Shown here piece after piece: positions 1 through 9,956 of a DNA stretch of 64,000 nucleotides (positions are counted from its first letter, which is position 1; each line of letters opens with the position of its first letter). The DNA is taken from contig OZ026515.1 in the NCBI GenBank assembly GCA_964019695.1, forward strand, positions 72,799,644 through 72,863,643, read 5' to 3'. Source of the DNA: Loripinus fragilis (taxonomy: Eukaryota; Mollusca; Bivalvia; Lucinida; Lucinidae). The translations under genes and the position numbers were made by a program. Below the pieces are notes generated by a model that saw nothing but the letters and a program-made list of their open reading frames with translations, had not been told where the DNA came from and made no database searches.

Positions 1-427
1 CCTCAAGGTCATGAACAATGAATGGGACAGGAGCAACTATGAACCGAATGGTGTCTGGGACATAGTGAGCACATCTTCGTCAACATATCAATCAAGTGGT
101 TCCACATATGCTACATTTTCAATCATTATCGACAGACACCCACTGTATTTTACCTTCAACATAGGCCTTCCTATCTTACTTCTAGGACTTCTTAATGGAT
201 TCGTTTTTCTACTTCCGGCGGAAACTGGAGAGCGGGTGGGATTCTGCATCACGTGTTTCCTGTCTTTTGTGATTTTGCTGCAGACAACAATGGCGTTCCT
301 GCCAGAGATTGCTAGCCCAATGTCGCTACTCTGCTTCTATATAATTGTGATGATGATATTCAGCATGGTCATTAATATTCTCACTATTTTGATGCTGCGA
401 GTGTACCACAAGCCAGCAAAAGAAAAG
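1..427 (+). CDS. Nicotinic-type Cys-loop receptor subunit, penultimate exon (M1-M3), partial
   Basis: This exon encodes the end of the extracellular domain and membrane helices M1-M3 of a pentameric ligand-gated ion channel subunit at the plasma membrane. Counting from the Met at 11, M1 is about residues 45-69, M2 about 76-98 and M3 about 103-128. The M1-M2 linker reads PAETGERVGF. Glu at -1' and Leu at 9' of M2 match cation-selective nicotinic receptors. The frame is open to the window edge, so the ligand-binding domain with its Cys loop lies upstream and the Met at 11 is internal. The exon ends PAKEK before a GT donor at 428, in phase 0. It joins VPNWL of the next exon, which reproduces the VPxW motif that follows M3 in nicotinic subunits. 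Family assignment is firm; alpha or non-alpha type and ligand cannot be judged because the binding loops are absent. Confidence 0.9.
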
Positions 428-518
428 GTAATGTTTACTTTATATATGCTTTAAATCACTACTCACTGTACCAGAGTTTTTTTATTTAGGTTGACAGGAT
501 TGGACTTAACATTGTCTT

Positions 519-1047
519 TTGCCTCACTACAATTCAAACCATTTTATAAAATACATGTATTGTGAAAAAGTTTATAAAAGGAATGGTAAAATCTATTTTG
601 GTCTATCAAAACATCAGATGAAGTTCTTAATAAATTTTAAAAAATGTAAAGGTTTTCTAGCATCTAGTGTGTCAAAATATGATTTATCAGCTATCTATAT
701 TACATTGCCTCATAATCAAATCAAAGAAAAACTTACTGAATTAAGTGAACAAATTTTTAACAAGGAGGGCTCTCTTTATTTAGAATGTCATGACAAAAAA
801 AAAAACATTTTTTCACTTATGAACAAAAAATACAATTTGTGGCCATGTCAGAAAGTTTGTGACACTCTCCGACATTATCGTTTGGACAATATATCTATTA
901 GGTTTGGCTCTAAACTGTATCAGCAAATTACAGCTATTCCAATAATTAAGTATTTATCGTGTCTGCTCCTCTTGTTGTATATTTGCTTAAAAATTATACA
1001 AGAGAGCTTTCTGATAAAAATCAGGCTAATTTTATTGAAGCGTTCAA
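519..1047 (+). pseudogene. Broken reverse transcriptase fragment, Penelope-like
   Basis: The reading frame contains SKYDLSAIYITLPHNQIKEK followed by SLYLECHDKK, NLWPCQKVCDTL and IRFGSKLYQQITAIPI. These fit a widespread invertebrate reverse transcriptase of Penelope-like type: the region around motif A (an Asp followed by S-x-Y) and the approach to motif B. Just after IPI, at about 945-960, the frame shifts. The continuation (APLVVYLLKNYTRELSDKNQ, then FIEAFKV) lies in the next frame and part of motif B is missing. The catalytic YxDD region and the endonuclease part are absent. It is a dead internal fragment in the receptor intron. Assignment as reverse transcriptase is fairly firm; Penelope-like is my best reading from memory of the family. 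Confidence 0.65.
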
Positions 1048-4000
1048 AGTAAGAAAGACAGCAAGGATCAGGAATCGATATAATCAAGTACCACACCTGT
1101 CCCAGGATACCAAATGGGAAAGTAACAAAACCACAATAAACATCACAAACAAGAGCCAAGAGGTCAGCCCTTTCCCTTCAGGTGACCACAAGGCAGCAAT
1201 GAACAGACGCAAAAGCATGACAAACGCATGACATAAATAACACAAATGATCCACAAAAAAGTACTGCCCTGGAACGGTCAACGGTCAGTAAAAATAGTTT
1301 ACTGGAGGGCTTAAAACCGGATTCACGGTGTGCCAACCTCATCCTCAGTTCAGATGTGGACCAAGACACATAGATGTTTGGTTAGCATGAAATGCCACTA
1401 ACTTATCCATGCATCATCTCCTAGAACATATAAATCAAGATATAAAAAGAAGCTAAAGCAAAGATAAGGACTCTACTGTACATAAAACTGAATAGCGGAA
1501 CAAAAGAAACACTTAAAACCCGGTGGGCCTGACAACAGCCAAAACATCAGGCCCATACTATCTCATCAATAGATAAATCTATAAGTCGGAACCGTCATAG
1601 AGTCTGAAGTCCAAACCACTCTACTTTATCTAGATGACTAACTGAATATTGATAAGCATTATTTTGAAAATTGTTAAGTCAAATATAACTCACAGAACTT
1701 CAGATAAATAAAGCAAATTCTTTTGAAATTGAAACTTCCTTTTTATTGCAAACAATATGGACCTAGATCCTACTGCTTCCTTATGAGCAGTCTGATCATG
1801 GTTCATTTTGTTTGCTTCCATGAAACTAGAATTCTGAGAAATCGCCTGGCAAAACCGAAGTCAAACAAAAGGACCCTCGGGCCCTGGGCCGTTCACCTGA
1901 GAATGACTGTTTATAAATGTAAAGGAAAGCAAATGCCCGCTCAAAGTCATTCGTCAAGCTATGAATTTTGATAGATCAGCAGTTTCATTAAGACTTTACA
2001 TGGATTATTTTGACAAAATCAGCAGGATGTAGAACCTCACCTTTTCTTTATACATAAGTCTAAGTATGACCTCCAGTGAGGGGCCACTTTACACCCGCGA
2101 GGGCATAATTTGAACAAACTTGATATATCACGTCAGAGTGCTGGTTTCTAGTTTCGTGTTTCTTATTTGTGCCCCAGTATAAACATCTAACAAATACTAT
2201 GTATTCACATGCAGTATCTATGTTATGATCAAAATACAAATGAAATCGATTGAATTATCCTTTTTAAGTCATTTTATAGGCAATAAAAGTGACCCACCTT
2301 TCATTATGCGCCCGTGTAGGTGTTATGGCCTTATTGTTGGCAACATCAATCAAAGAAAAAATTAAATATAAGAGGAAAAATTTGCTACTTTGGTGGCATC
2401 AAGCTATAGGAACACTTTCGTGGTAATATAAAAGCATATGAAATTACGTAATTTTAGGTGTTTTTTCAAATGCCTCTTATGTAATAATTGTTGGAATGCC
2501 TTAAGGACCCTTTTCTAAGATCCGCGCTCAAAGACTTGTCATGCCACTTTTTTACATCATATGAACGGCCACTTGACAGTGAATTGAATGGGTCATTGCG
2601 ATCCAGGCAGCCTGTACTGAACGGACACTTGTGATCATCAACACATTTAATTGAAATGATAATTGCTATATTTTGGTGCAAATGTGTTATTTCAAACAAA
2701 AAATAATCTTAATATCGTTAATACTACATGCTTTGAAATAAATATAAAACAAAACAGTGTTTATGTTTGGTTCCAGCGTTCTAGTTTGCTGTAATAATAC
2801 ACCTTGATACTGTACAGTTTGCCTGCCTGGTATTAAAATGCAATGGGTAGTGTACATCCCAGCCTTTTTGGAGTTTGTGCTTTTGATTTCCTAGCTTGAC
2901 AATCATCCTTTCAATGAGATGGTCATGAAACTATATTTTACATTTCTCTCCTTACTACTGATTTTAGCAGGACATGTATCAATTGCTGGACGAAGGATTC
3001 ATAAGGCTGCAAAGAGAAAATTTTGATTAAGATAAATTGCCATACCAACATGTCCACATTGTTAGTGTGGACATAAAGCAACTTACCAAATAGACAAAAT
3101 ACGCATGGTTTCGCCATTTTCAGCCGCACTGTTGCATATCATCTTTAATCAATGTGTATTTATGTTATTTTGTTTGTATTGTGACATTTTTGTTTTGAAT
3201 TTTGTCTAAGTGCAAACATTATGGACCCAGATCAGACTGAACATAAGGGAACATCCTGATCAGGATTCATTGTGTGTGTTTCCAGAAATGCAAAAGGAGT
3301 CTGAAGTGCATTTGGATATTATTTATATTTTATATGCAGCAGATGTGGAAGCAGACATCATTTTCAGGACAAAGTATTGACTGGATTAGGCTTAATATCT
3401 TATGAATCAGTTAAATTTAACATTTAGAGATGGCTAAAGATTTTTTCCTGATAATTTTAAATATCTATATTGCTTTCTTTATATTTTGTACGAAAGAAAT
3501 GCTGTTGGTACTTTAAAGAACTATATTGGTGAGACGGTTCTTGATACCCACAGAATGTCTTTTGCTGGGAAAAAAATGAAGCTAATTTAAATTGTTATCT
3601 GCTCTCACAATTACTGATACACTTTAGAACTCTATAAAGCAAAATATATGGACTCAGATTAGGCTGCTCCTTTAGGACCACTCTGGTCATGGTCAATAGT
3701 ATTTTACTTCCAAGATAAAGTTAGTCTGGACTTTATTCAAGTTCATGCTTCATATGGATTCTTATGAATGAAATATGGGTCAGCTTATGAGATTTTGGAA
3801 TGTATTGTATGATGTTAAAGTCGTTCTTTAAAGATCTATGTTTGCTTCCATATGATCAAAAGTAGTCTGTAGTGCGCGTGAATATATGCAGCAGACGTTA
3901 AAACAGACATCATTTTAGGATAAAGGTCTTAGACAGGGTAAAGAAATAAAGTTGTGAGTTGAAATAGTGGCGATGGTATGCATAAAATGAAAGCAATTAT

Positions 4001-4715
4001 AAAACCTCAGTATGCAAGTGACCGTTCAGTAAAGTCGCAGTTGTCATGTACAATCCATAAGCGAAACACAGCAAGTTACTGAATGGTGTCATGCTCCCAC
4101 GTGTGTCATGTTTTCGCTATTAGTCATGCACTGGTTTAGTTTTGACATAAGTTATTATTGTTAACACTATCTTAATTAGCACCGTGAAATCAAGGCAGAT
4201 ATCATGGGTTTTTATCAAAGTGTAAAAACCGTTTAATTTTACCAACAGACCAATCAAAATCGCCAAAAAATGATAAAAACGTTGAGTTTGAATTACATAG
4301 AATTAAGAAATTTATTCACGCTCGCAGTGATTTGTTACTTAATATATCACTGGCTAGAGGTCATTCGTTAAAGGAAATAAATCATGAGCGCGAAAGTACT
4401 ATTAACAGCCATGTTTAACCAGCGAAAACCCATGTATTAAACAGGAAATTCACGTGCTGGTGATATATGGCTTTTGTACTTTATATATACGCATTCTAGG
4501 CTGTCCAAAAATTAACGTCATCAACAGTAACGTGCATAGAAATGAACGCTTTTTAGTGACGTCAGGATGACGCAAGTCTCTGGAACATGCGTTTACAAAA
4601 CCTACGAATCCATCATGTTTTTACACGCCATTATAGCAATACAAAAATGATTTTTTCGAAGCGTTTTCCCAAAGTTTTCAAGTGACAAAATGACTAAATG
4701 CAATAAAGCCGATCA

Positions 4716-4845
4716 AACATGGTTTTCTGATACGCTAACATCTGCTAGACTCCTGGGGGTCGTTAAAACCCTCGCCTTTCCGGCTCGGGTTTTAACACCA
4801 CCCACGGGGTCCAGCAGATGTTAATGCATAGAAAAACATGTTTTA
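4716..4845. repeat. Foldback repeat, TTAATGCAT-ended family, copy 1
   Basis: Inverted arms CTAACATCTGCT and AGCAGATGTTAATGC flank a second stem pairing GTTAAAACCCTCGCC with GGCTCGGGTTTTAAC. The outer flanks (ATGGTTTTCTGA and AGAAAAACATG) also pair. A related copy lies at 31646-31785. It is a non-coding miniature element of unknown superfamily. Confidence 0.6.
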
Positions 4846-5170
4846 TCCCTATAATAGTATTTTCTAAGAAAGGACTAATATTAGAAGACTAACAGCGGAT
4901 TTGCAACTTTATACACGTTGTTTATATGTTCACAAATTCGAAAATCAATTACCCTCAGACGATAAAGTTATCAGAATGCCAATTCACTGAAAACTGACCA
5001 TGAAATTGCATTTCAATGCAGACAGAAAGTAAAACATATATATACATGTAACTAACCTGCTAGACCTAAACACGCTTACATGCTTCTGTTGTTGTTTTTT
5101 CGTGTAAGAAAAAGAAATTTGTTTGGGGTGTAACCGAATAATCAATACCGCAAGTGACCAACTGTCCAAT

Positions 5171-5763
5171 GTACACTACCGCCTGCCTATTTGTCCTTTT
5201 CAGATTCGCGTTTTAAACGCAGATAATACGCACTGCATTTTCAACGCGAATTCCATATAGCCAATCGCCGCTTGTTACCGATAATGCGTTGAACTGCAGC
5301 GAAACGCATTTACCTGTCTACCAATCGATACAGCTGATTTATCAACGCGAATCAACGTTTATCACTGCATAGCAACGCAGTTCCGCATTGTATTGCATTG
5401 TTGCTAAGTCATTAATTATAGGAAGGATAAAAGACGTTTAAAAGGATTAAATAGCAAATATATCATTGAGGTAAGAAATAATATTGTGTTATGCACAACA
5501 CTGTAGCAAATTTCAACGTTTAGATTAGATTTACCTATAAGAAAGTCAACACACTTCAATATCGATTTTTTTTCAAAATAGGCAATTTTGATTGGTTAAC
5601 CCACTTACACTTCCCAGCACATATGAATATTCGTGAATCTTGCTTTGCGTTGATACGAGTTGATTCGCGTTTTCAACGCACTTTAAACCGTATGTGCGTA
5701 CAACACATTGAAAATGCGCACGAAACGGGAATTTGCAGGACAAATACGCGAGGGTCAGTGTAC
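5171..5763. mobile_element. Inverted-repeat MITE ended by GTACACT
   Basis: The ends GTACACTACCGCCTGCCTAT and (reverse complement of the right end) GTACACTGACCCTCGCGTAT both lead into TTTGTCC, giving imperfect terminal inverted repeats. The interior is rich in AACGCG and CGCGTT motifs in both orientations. There is no transposase frame. Superfamily not assigned. Confidence 0.5.
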
Positions 5764-5839
5764 AACCTCGCAAGTGCCCCTACTTGCCGTTCACTCACAA
5801 TTGTACGGTCTTTTCCGCTCCCTGGAAGTGTATATAAGC

Positions 5840-6425
5840 CTATGTAAAACATGCGACCCACAGGATGTGGCACTTCTGGTCACAGGTGCATAATTTGATC
5901 AAACTCGTCTGATAATTGGGAAATAAACACAAAAATTTTCTAAGAAAAGGTATTTATATACCAGAATCAAAACTCTTTCGACTTACAGTGTTGTCTCCCT
6001 AACAAGAATATTTTAAAAGTTTTACCTATATTAACATACATGTAGGAAAAACTAGTCACGCCCCCTGTCGTCCATGTTTTTTATCCAATCAAAATAATTT
6101 GAACAACTTTAGATAAGGACCATTTGTTTCAAGTCATTTGGAAATCTGACCAGTAGTTTTTTACAAGAAGATTATGAAAGTTTTTCCTTTTGTTTGCCAT
6201 GACAACAAGAATTCTGCATGAAATTGAATTTTAAGGATCATTCCTGTGAAGTTTGACGACAATCCATCTACTATAGTGATTTAGTAGGAGATGTTTAAAG
6301 TAAGTAAGGGTGCAAAGATCAGGAATCGATACAATCAAACAGAGCAAATTGTTGACTGACGATGGGTGACGGACATCATATGATCACAATACCTCACTTG
6401 AGCCTGTGGCTCAGATAAGCTAAAA
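5840..6425 (+). repeat. Hairpin-ended dispersed repeat, degenerate copy
   Basis: The right end has GACGATGGGTGACGG followed by CACTTGAGCCTGTGGCTCAG and ATAAGCTAAAA. This is the same layout (GACGG-rich stretch, GAGCC/GGCTC hairpin, then CTAA) as the elements ending at 58927 and 60732. The interior has lines about accepting or holding back GATGTTTAAAG like the tandem units there. The left boundary is uncertain. Confidence 0.45.
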
Positions 6426-6771
6426 GGGGGCCATAACTCAGTCAAAATTCTGCGGATGATCTACATATTCGCACTGGACCTGTATGTAACAATGCTTTAC
6501 CCTTTTTAATGGAATTGATGCATCCCTTCAAAAGTAATTGATCGGAAACCGTAAGTGAGAGAACGCAGACGACGACACCGACGCTGCGTACAGAGACATG
6601 ATCCCTATGTGTCTACCATGCTTCACAAACGACACAAAAATCTAGTCTATAGTGCACTTGAATATATTCAGCAGACTCACTATGTGCTTGTAAGAGCATG
6701 TGCGCTTATTAGGCCAAATACAGTAGTTATGAAAACTTGTCTTTAGGCACCCATTGATCGATGAGGCATTA

Positions 6772-7034
6772 CCTAGGCCTGGAATTAAAATGCCTCCTTA
6801 AAGTTAAGCCAGACTTAAGTTAAGTTTTGATATATCAACATGCTATATTAAATGCTAAATAAATTGCCTGGATCGATGTGGTATTTGTGGACAAAGTTAT
6901 TATTGTGTTCTTCAGAAAAAATAAAAATATTTGATTTTAATCAGTTTAAAACGTTATTTTTCGTATCCTGAAAAATCAATACTTAGCTTAAGTCTTCCTT
7001 AACTCTAAGGAGGCATTGTAGTTCCGGGCCCTGG
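6772..7034. mobile_element. MITE with long terminal inverted repeats
   Basis: The left end begins CCTAGGCCTGGAATTAAAAT and continues GCCTCCTTAAAGTTAAG. The reverse complement of the right end begins CCAGGGCCCGGAACTACAAT and continues GCCTCCTTAGAGTTAAG. The arms are about 52 bp, with clear similarity throughout. It is 263 bp, has no coding capacity, and ends 48 bp before the last receptor exon, so it lies in or beside the branch-point region. Confidence 0.7.
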
Positions 7035-7082
7035 ACACATTCATTTTACATTTCAAACAAACCCGATCATTGTTTGTTCCAG

Positions 7083-7268
7083 GTTCCTAACTGGCTTCAG
7101 ATTTTTGTGCGTGTGGTAAGCTGTATGGTATGCAAGAAGAAACCCTGGGAGGAAGTAGATTGGCCTGCAGTTGGGAGACTGCTAGATTTCTTCTTTTTCC
7201 TCGCATTTCTCGGTGTACAGACTGGATTTACAGTTATTTTTCTCATACCGGTTGCAACAGGTGCATAA
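7083..7268 (+). CDS. Nicotinic-type Cys-loop receptor subunit, last exon (M4)
   Basis: The last coding exon follows a TTTGTTCCAG acceptor and runs 61 codons to TAA at 7266-7268. It opens with VPNWLQIFVRV, the conserved post-M3 helix, then a short basic stretch (CKKKPWEEVDWP), then M4 (about LLDFFFFLAFLGVQTGF) and a short extracellular tail. The whole M3-M4 cytoplasmic loop is only about 40 residues, much shorter than the 100 or more of typical vertebrate nicotinic subunits; the length difference is seen, its effect on trafficking or conductance is not known. A 263-bp MITE ends about 48 bp upstream of the acceptor. Confidence 0.9.
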   Translation, partial: VPNWLQIFVRVVSCMVCKKKPWEEVDWPAVGRLLDFFFFLAFLGVQTGFTVIFLIPVATGA

Positions 7269-7745
7269 TGTAATCTCTCTCTCCTTTAACCATTTTCACT
7301 CTTATGGTTTATCCCATACATAAGAAGTATGATATAGTCCATTTTGAATTTTACGGGGCTGCCAGACAAAATTTATAATCTAAAGCGTTTTCCCCTGAAA
7401 ACTTTTATCTCGGCAAACAGCGCATACCCTGATGAAATGTCACATCATGCGACATTTTATAGGTGTCTTCACCGTTTGCCACTGTTCAGATTTATTGGTA
7501 TCCAGAATGTAAATTGCTAAAAAGGCAGGGATTCTTTATCCCCCCCCCCCCCCCGGCAGAGAAATCATTACCTGTATGAGATGGTCAGTGGGCTGAGCTT
7601 AGCTATTGACCAGATAAGACCTTTTCTAATCTGGTCTAGCAGATAACAGATAATATTCAATTTTTTTTTATTTTAATATTCATACAATTTAATTATCATG
7701 CTTGATAGGCTATTGTATGCACCTTATCCCTGCCGAATTTGATAA

Positions 7746-7833
7746 AATAAATAATTTGCAGCATTTTACCTAAGATGCAGTTTGAGTTCTGATCAGCACA
7801 GCTGATCTGGACCTTCACTGTTTTCGAAATAAA
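7746..7833 (+). promoter_or_regulatory. Candidate polyadenylation signals of the receptor gene
   Basis: AATAAA hexamers occur at 7746-7751 and 7828-7833, the first ones I find after the stop codon at 7268. AATAAA is frequent by chance in AT-rich DNA, so these are only candidates. Confidence 0.3.
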
Positions 7834-8129
7834 ACTTTGTAAGATTTATCCCCAATTTTCTTTGATTAGTTTGCAATTATTTAGCAAATATAAATCTAAA
7901 TAAGAAAACAAAAGGTGACTGTGCATCCATGAAATTGATGATAATTGCTTTATAAAAGTTCATTTTGTGATCTTTGGACCATGTAGGATCACCGTAAGCC
8001 TAGTGCCAATTATAGTGCTGCCAAGATCTAATGACCATTTTTACATTTGCTTGTTTGTAAACATTGAAATCAAAACGTTAGACTGGCATATTCAGCAGTC
8101 AAGTGTAGTTTTGAAAAACATTTGATATC

Positions 8130-8216
8130 AGCTTGTATAGCTCAGTAAGTAGAGTCACTGGCAGCAGAAAATACAATTATTTTCCATTATGCACAGGGCT
8201 CGAATCCCATCAATGC
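8130..8216 (+). repeat. tRNA-like sequence (SINE head or tRNA pseudogene)
   Basis: TATAGCTCAGTAAGTAGAGT resembles a D-arm with an A box, and GGGCTCGAATCCC a T-arm with a B box, about 60 bp apart. The acceptor arms do not pair well and the anticodon region is not tRNA-like, so a functional tRNA is unlikely. Confidence 0.5.
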
Positions 8217-8518
8217 TTTCATTTCTTTTTCTTCATTTTTATTGTATCATATTTTCACATGTATCCTTATTATTGGAAAACAGTTTTAACATTTATTCAA
8301 AGTGTCCATCAAATGAGACATTATCAAACACGAAAACGCATATGCGAGATGCCACCGAATGCATCAACTCAATAGAGTATGCATTGTTGGCTGTCATTAA
8401 AGCGGTATTCAGCAACCCAAATGGTTTGGAATTGATTATGAATCATATCTTTAAATAAATAAATAAGTTGATAAAAATATAAAATAAAAAAAAAAACAGA
8501 CACAAAAACAAGGTAAGG

Positions 8519-8588
8519 TGACAGGGTTCGAAGTCGCAACCTCTATGACAGTGGACAAGCTATTCATCCACTATGCTACGAATTCTCC
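8519..8588 (-). repeat. tRNA-like SINE head
   Basis: Read on the - strand, TAGCATAGTGGATGAATAGC resembles an A-box region and GGTTGCGACTTCGAACCCTG a B-box region. It lies 130 bp upstream of an oppositely oriented SINE. Only the head is recognisable. Confidence 0.4.
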
Positions 8589-8717
8589 ATGTGATTGGTA
8601 TGTGCATATAACATTTTAGATGCAATAAAATACATGTATTATTAAAAAAAATAGTAAGTTAAAAATAACTTTGTCATTGTTTATTTTTATTGTATATACA
8701 GAATGTCAACAAAGTCA

Positions 8718-8917
8718 GGGAGTGCAGTGGCTCAGTGGTAGAGTGCTTGACTAGAGACCGAAGGGCCGCAGGATTGAGCCTCACTGGAAAAACTGCATTG
8801 TGATCCTTGAGCAAGACACATTTGTCCTAGCTTAGGTTTAATCAAGGAAGACCTGTCCCTGTTTAACTGAAAGATTGTTGATGGGATGTAAAGAATCAAA
8901 TCAAACAAACAAAATCA
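8718..8917 (+). mobile_element. tRNA-derived SINE, full copy
   Basis: The head contains CAGTGGCTCAGTGGTAGAGT (A box TGGCTCAGTGG) and GGATTGAGCCTC (degenerate B box). The body contains CCTTGAGCAAGACAC and the tail GGGATGTAAAGAATCAAATC followed by an A-rich CAAACAAACAAAA end. Other copies on the - strand are at 30151-30346, 34285-34480 and 39855-40047. SINEs of this kind are transcribed by RNA polymerase III and moved by a partner LINE; the partner is not identified here. Confidence 0.75.
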
Positions 8918-8995
8918 ACATAGTCAAAATAACACTGCAGGACCCTATCTTTGAGTAACTACAGAGTAATTATGAAGGTGCTGACACCAAATAAA

Positions 8996-9590
8996 CAGGC
9001 GCGTTGCATTTGCACACTTTTTGCAATAAGAAGTGATATTCGCGCACTTTTTTGCGATTTCAATTGTGCACTTTTTTCACACCCGAATCAAAAGCAATTA
9101 GTGATTTGTGGCCATGAAACGATGACTTATACAGGTAACCATACAGGTGAGATGTGTGCCTAAATGTACAGTTTTCAATGACTACACATGTTGTCAAAAA
9201 CTTTAAAAAGTTGCATTTTACATGGGGGATTTGCAGTTTTAAAAATCATGTAAGGTAGCTTTAAAAATAGATTCTGAAAGCACAGAAATCGGAGAAGTGA
9301 AATGAATAGGAAGCCATGAATCGGACAAAAAGAAAGTTGTACCCTTCGAAGCCAAGACATAAAGTCCTTATCCTTATATAGAGAAAGAAAGAGTTCCCTA
9401 AACTAACAAAGTCCAGAATGCTCAATGCACCTTTAAAAATGAGTTATAACTAGCTGTGAAAACTTTCAACTACCTTAATAACCCCTAATTAATTTTAATG
9501 AGGTGTGAAAAAAGTGCGCAAATGATATGCAGAATAGTGCGTAAATGAAGGAATCAAAGTGCGCAGATGAAAAGCACCGAAACAAACATG
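8996..9590. repeat. Imperfect inverted repeat with GCGCACTTTTT motifs
   Basis: About 80 bp at 8996-9082 and about 80 bp at 9503-9590 are imperfect reverse complements. Each contains several copies of (C)GCACTTTTT-like motifs and each ends inward in GCACTTTTTTCACACC. The 420 bp loop is unrelated unique-looking sequence. It is probably a foldback-type element. Confidence 0.5.
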
Positions 9591-9933
9591 ACTCGCCTCA
9601 TATGTTTTCAATGGCAGCAATGTATAAAGTATCATTACATTTATGTGATTATCTTAGTTTGGATCAGTATAATAAGTAAGAAAAATGTAAAATAAATGAG
9701 TTTTTATCTGTCGAGAATCGTTTTTATATTTATACTAAAAATTTATAATAAAACATTTAGAAGTAAAATATAAATAAAAATAATTTATTTTTTTTACTTG
9801 TACTTTGCTACTAAATGCTTTGTAACACTATTGTCCTAGTAGCAAAATATAGGTAAAAATAATAATTATTATATAATTTATATATTTTGCTACTAAATGA
9901 TTAATAGCACTGATCTGCTTTTCTAAAATTGCG

Positions 9934-9956
9934 ATATATATATATATATATATATA
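9934..9956. repeat. (AT)n microsatellite
   Basis: About eleven AT dinucleotides in a row, inside a wider AT-rich tract of roughly 9660-9990. Confidence 0.9.

Larger units (their letters stand above)
428..7082 (+). other. Intron of the nicotinic receptor gene
   Basis: This 6.7 kb intron has a GT donor at 428 and an AG acceptor at 7081-7082, phase 0. It contains a broken reverse transcriptase fragment (519-1047), an imperfect hairpin repeat (4716-4845), a GTACACT-ended inverted-repeat element (5171-5763), a hairpin-ended repeat (about 5840-6425) and a MITE (6772-7034). The rest, including 1048-4715, shows only short copies of dispersed palindromic repeats (for example near 1745-1830 and 3190-3260) and no further exon that I can support. 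Confidence 0.8.

Noticed and set aside
5573..5893. Cluster of overlapping frames of 60-75 codons on both strands
   Set aside because: They fall at the end of a GTACACT-ended inverted-repeat element with CpG-rich words and have no recognisable protein features.
8130..8216. Functional tRNA gene
   Set aside because: A-box and B-box-like words are present but the acceptor stem does not pair and the anticodon arm is not convincing.
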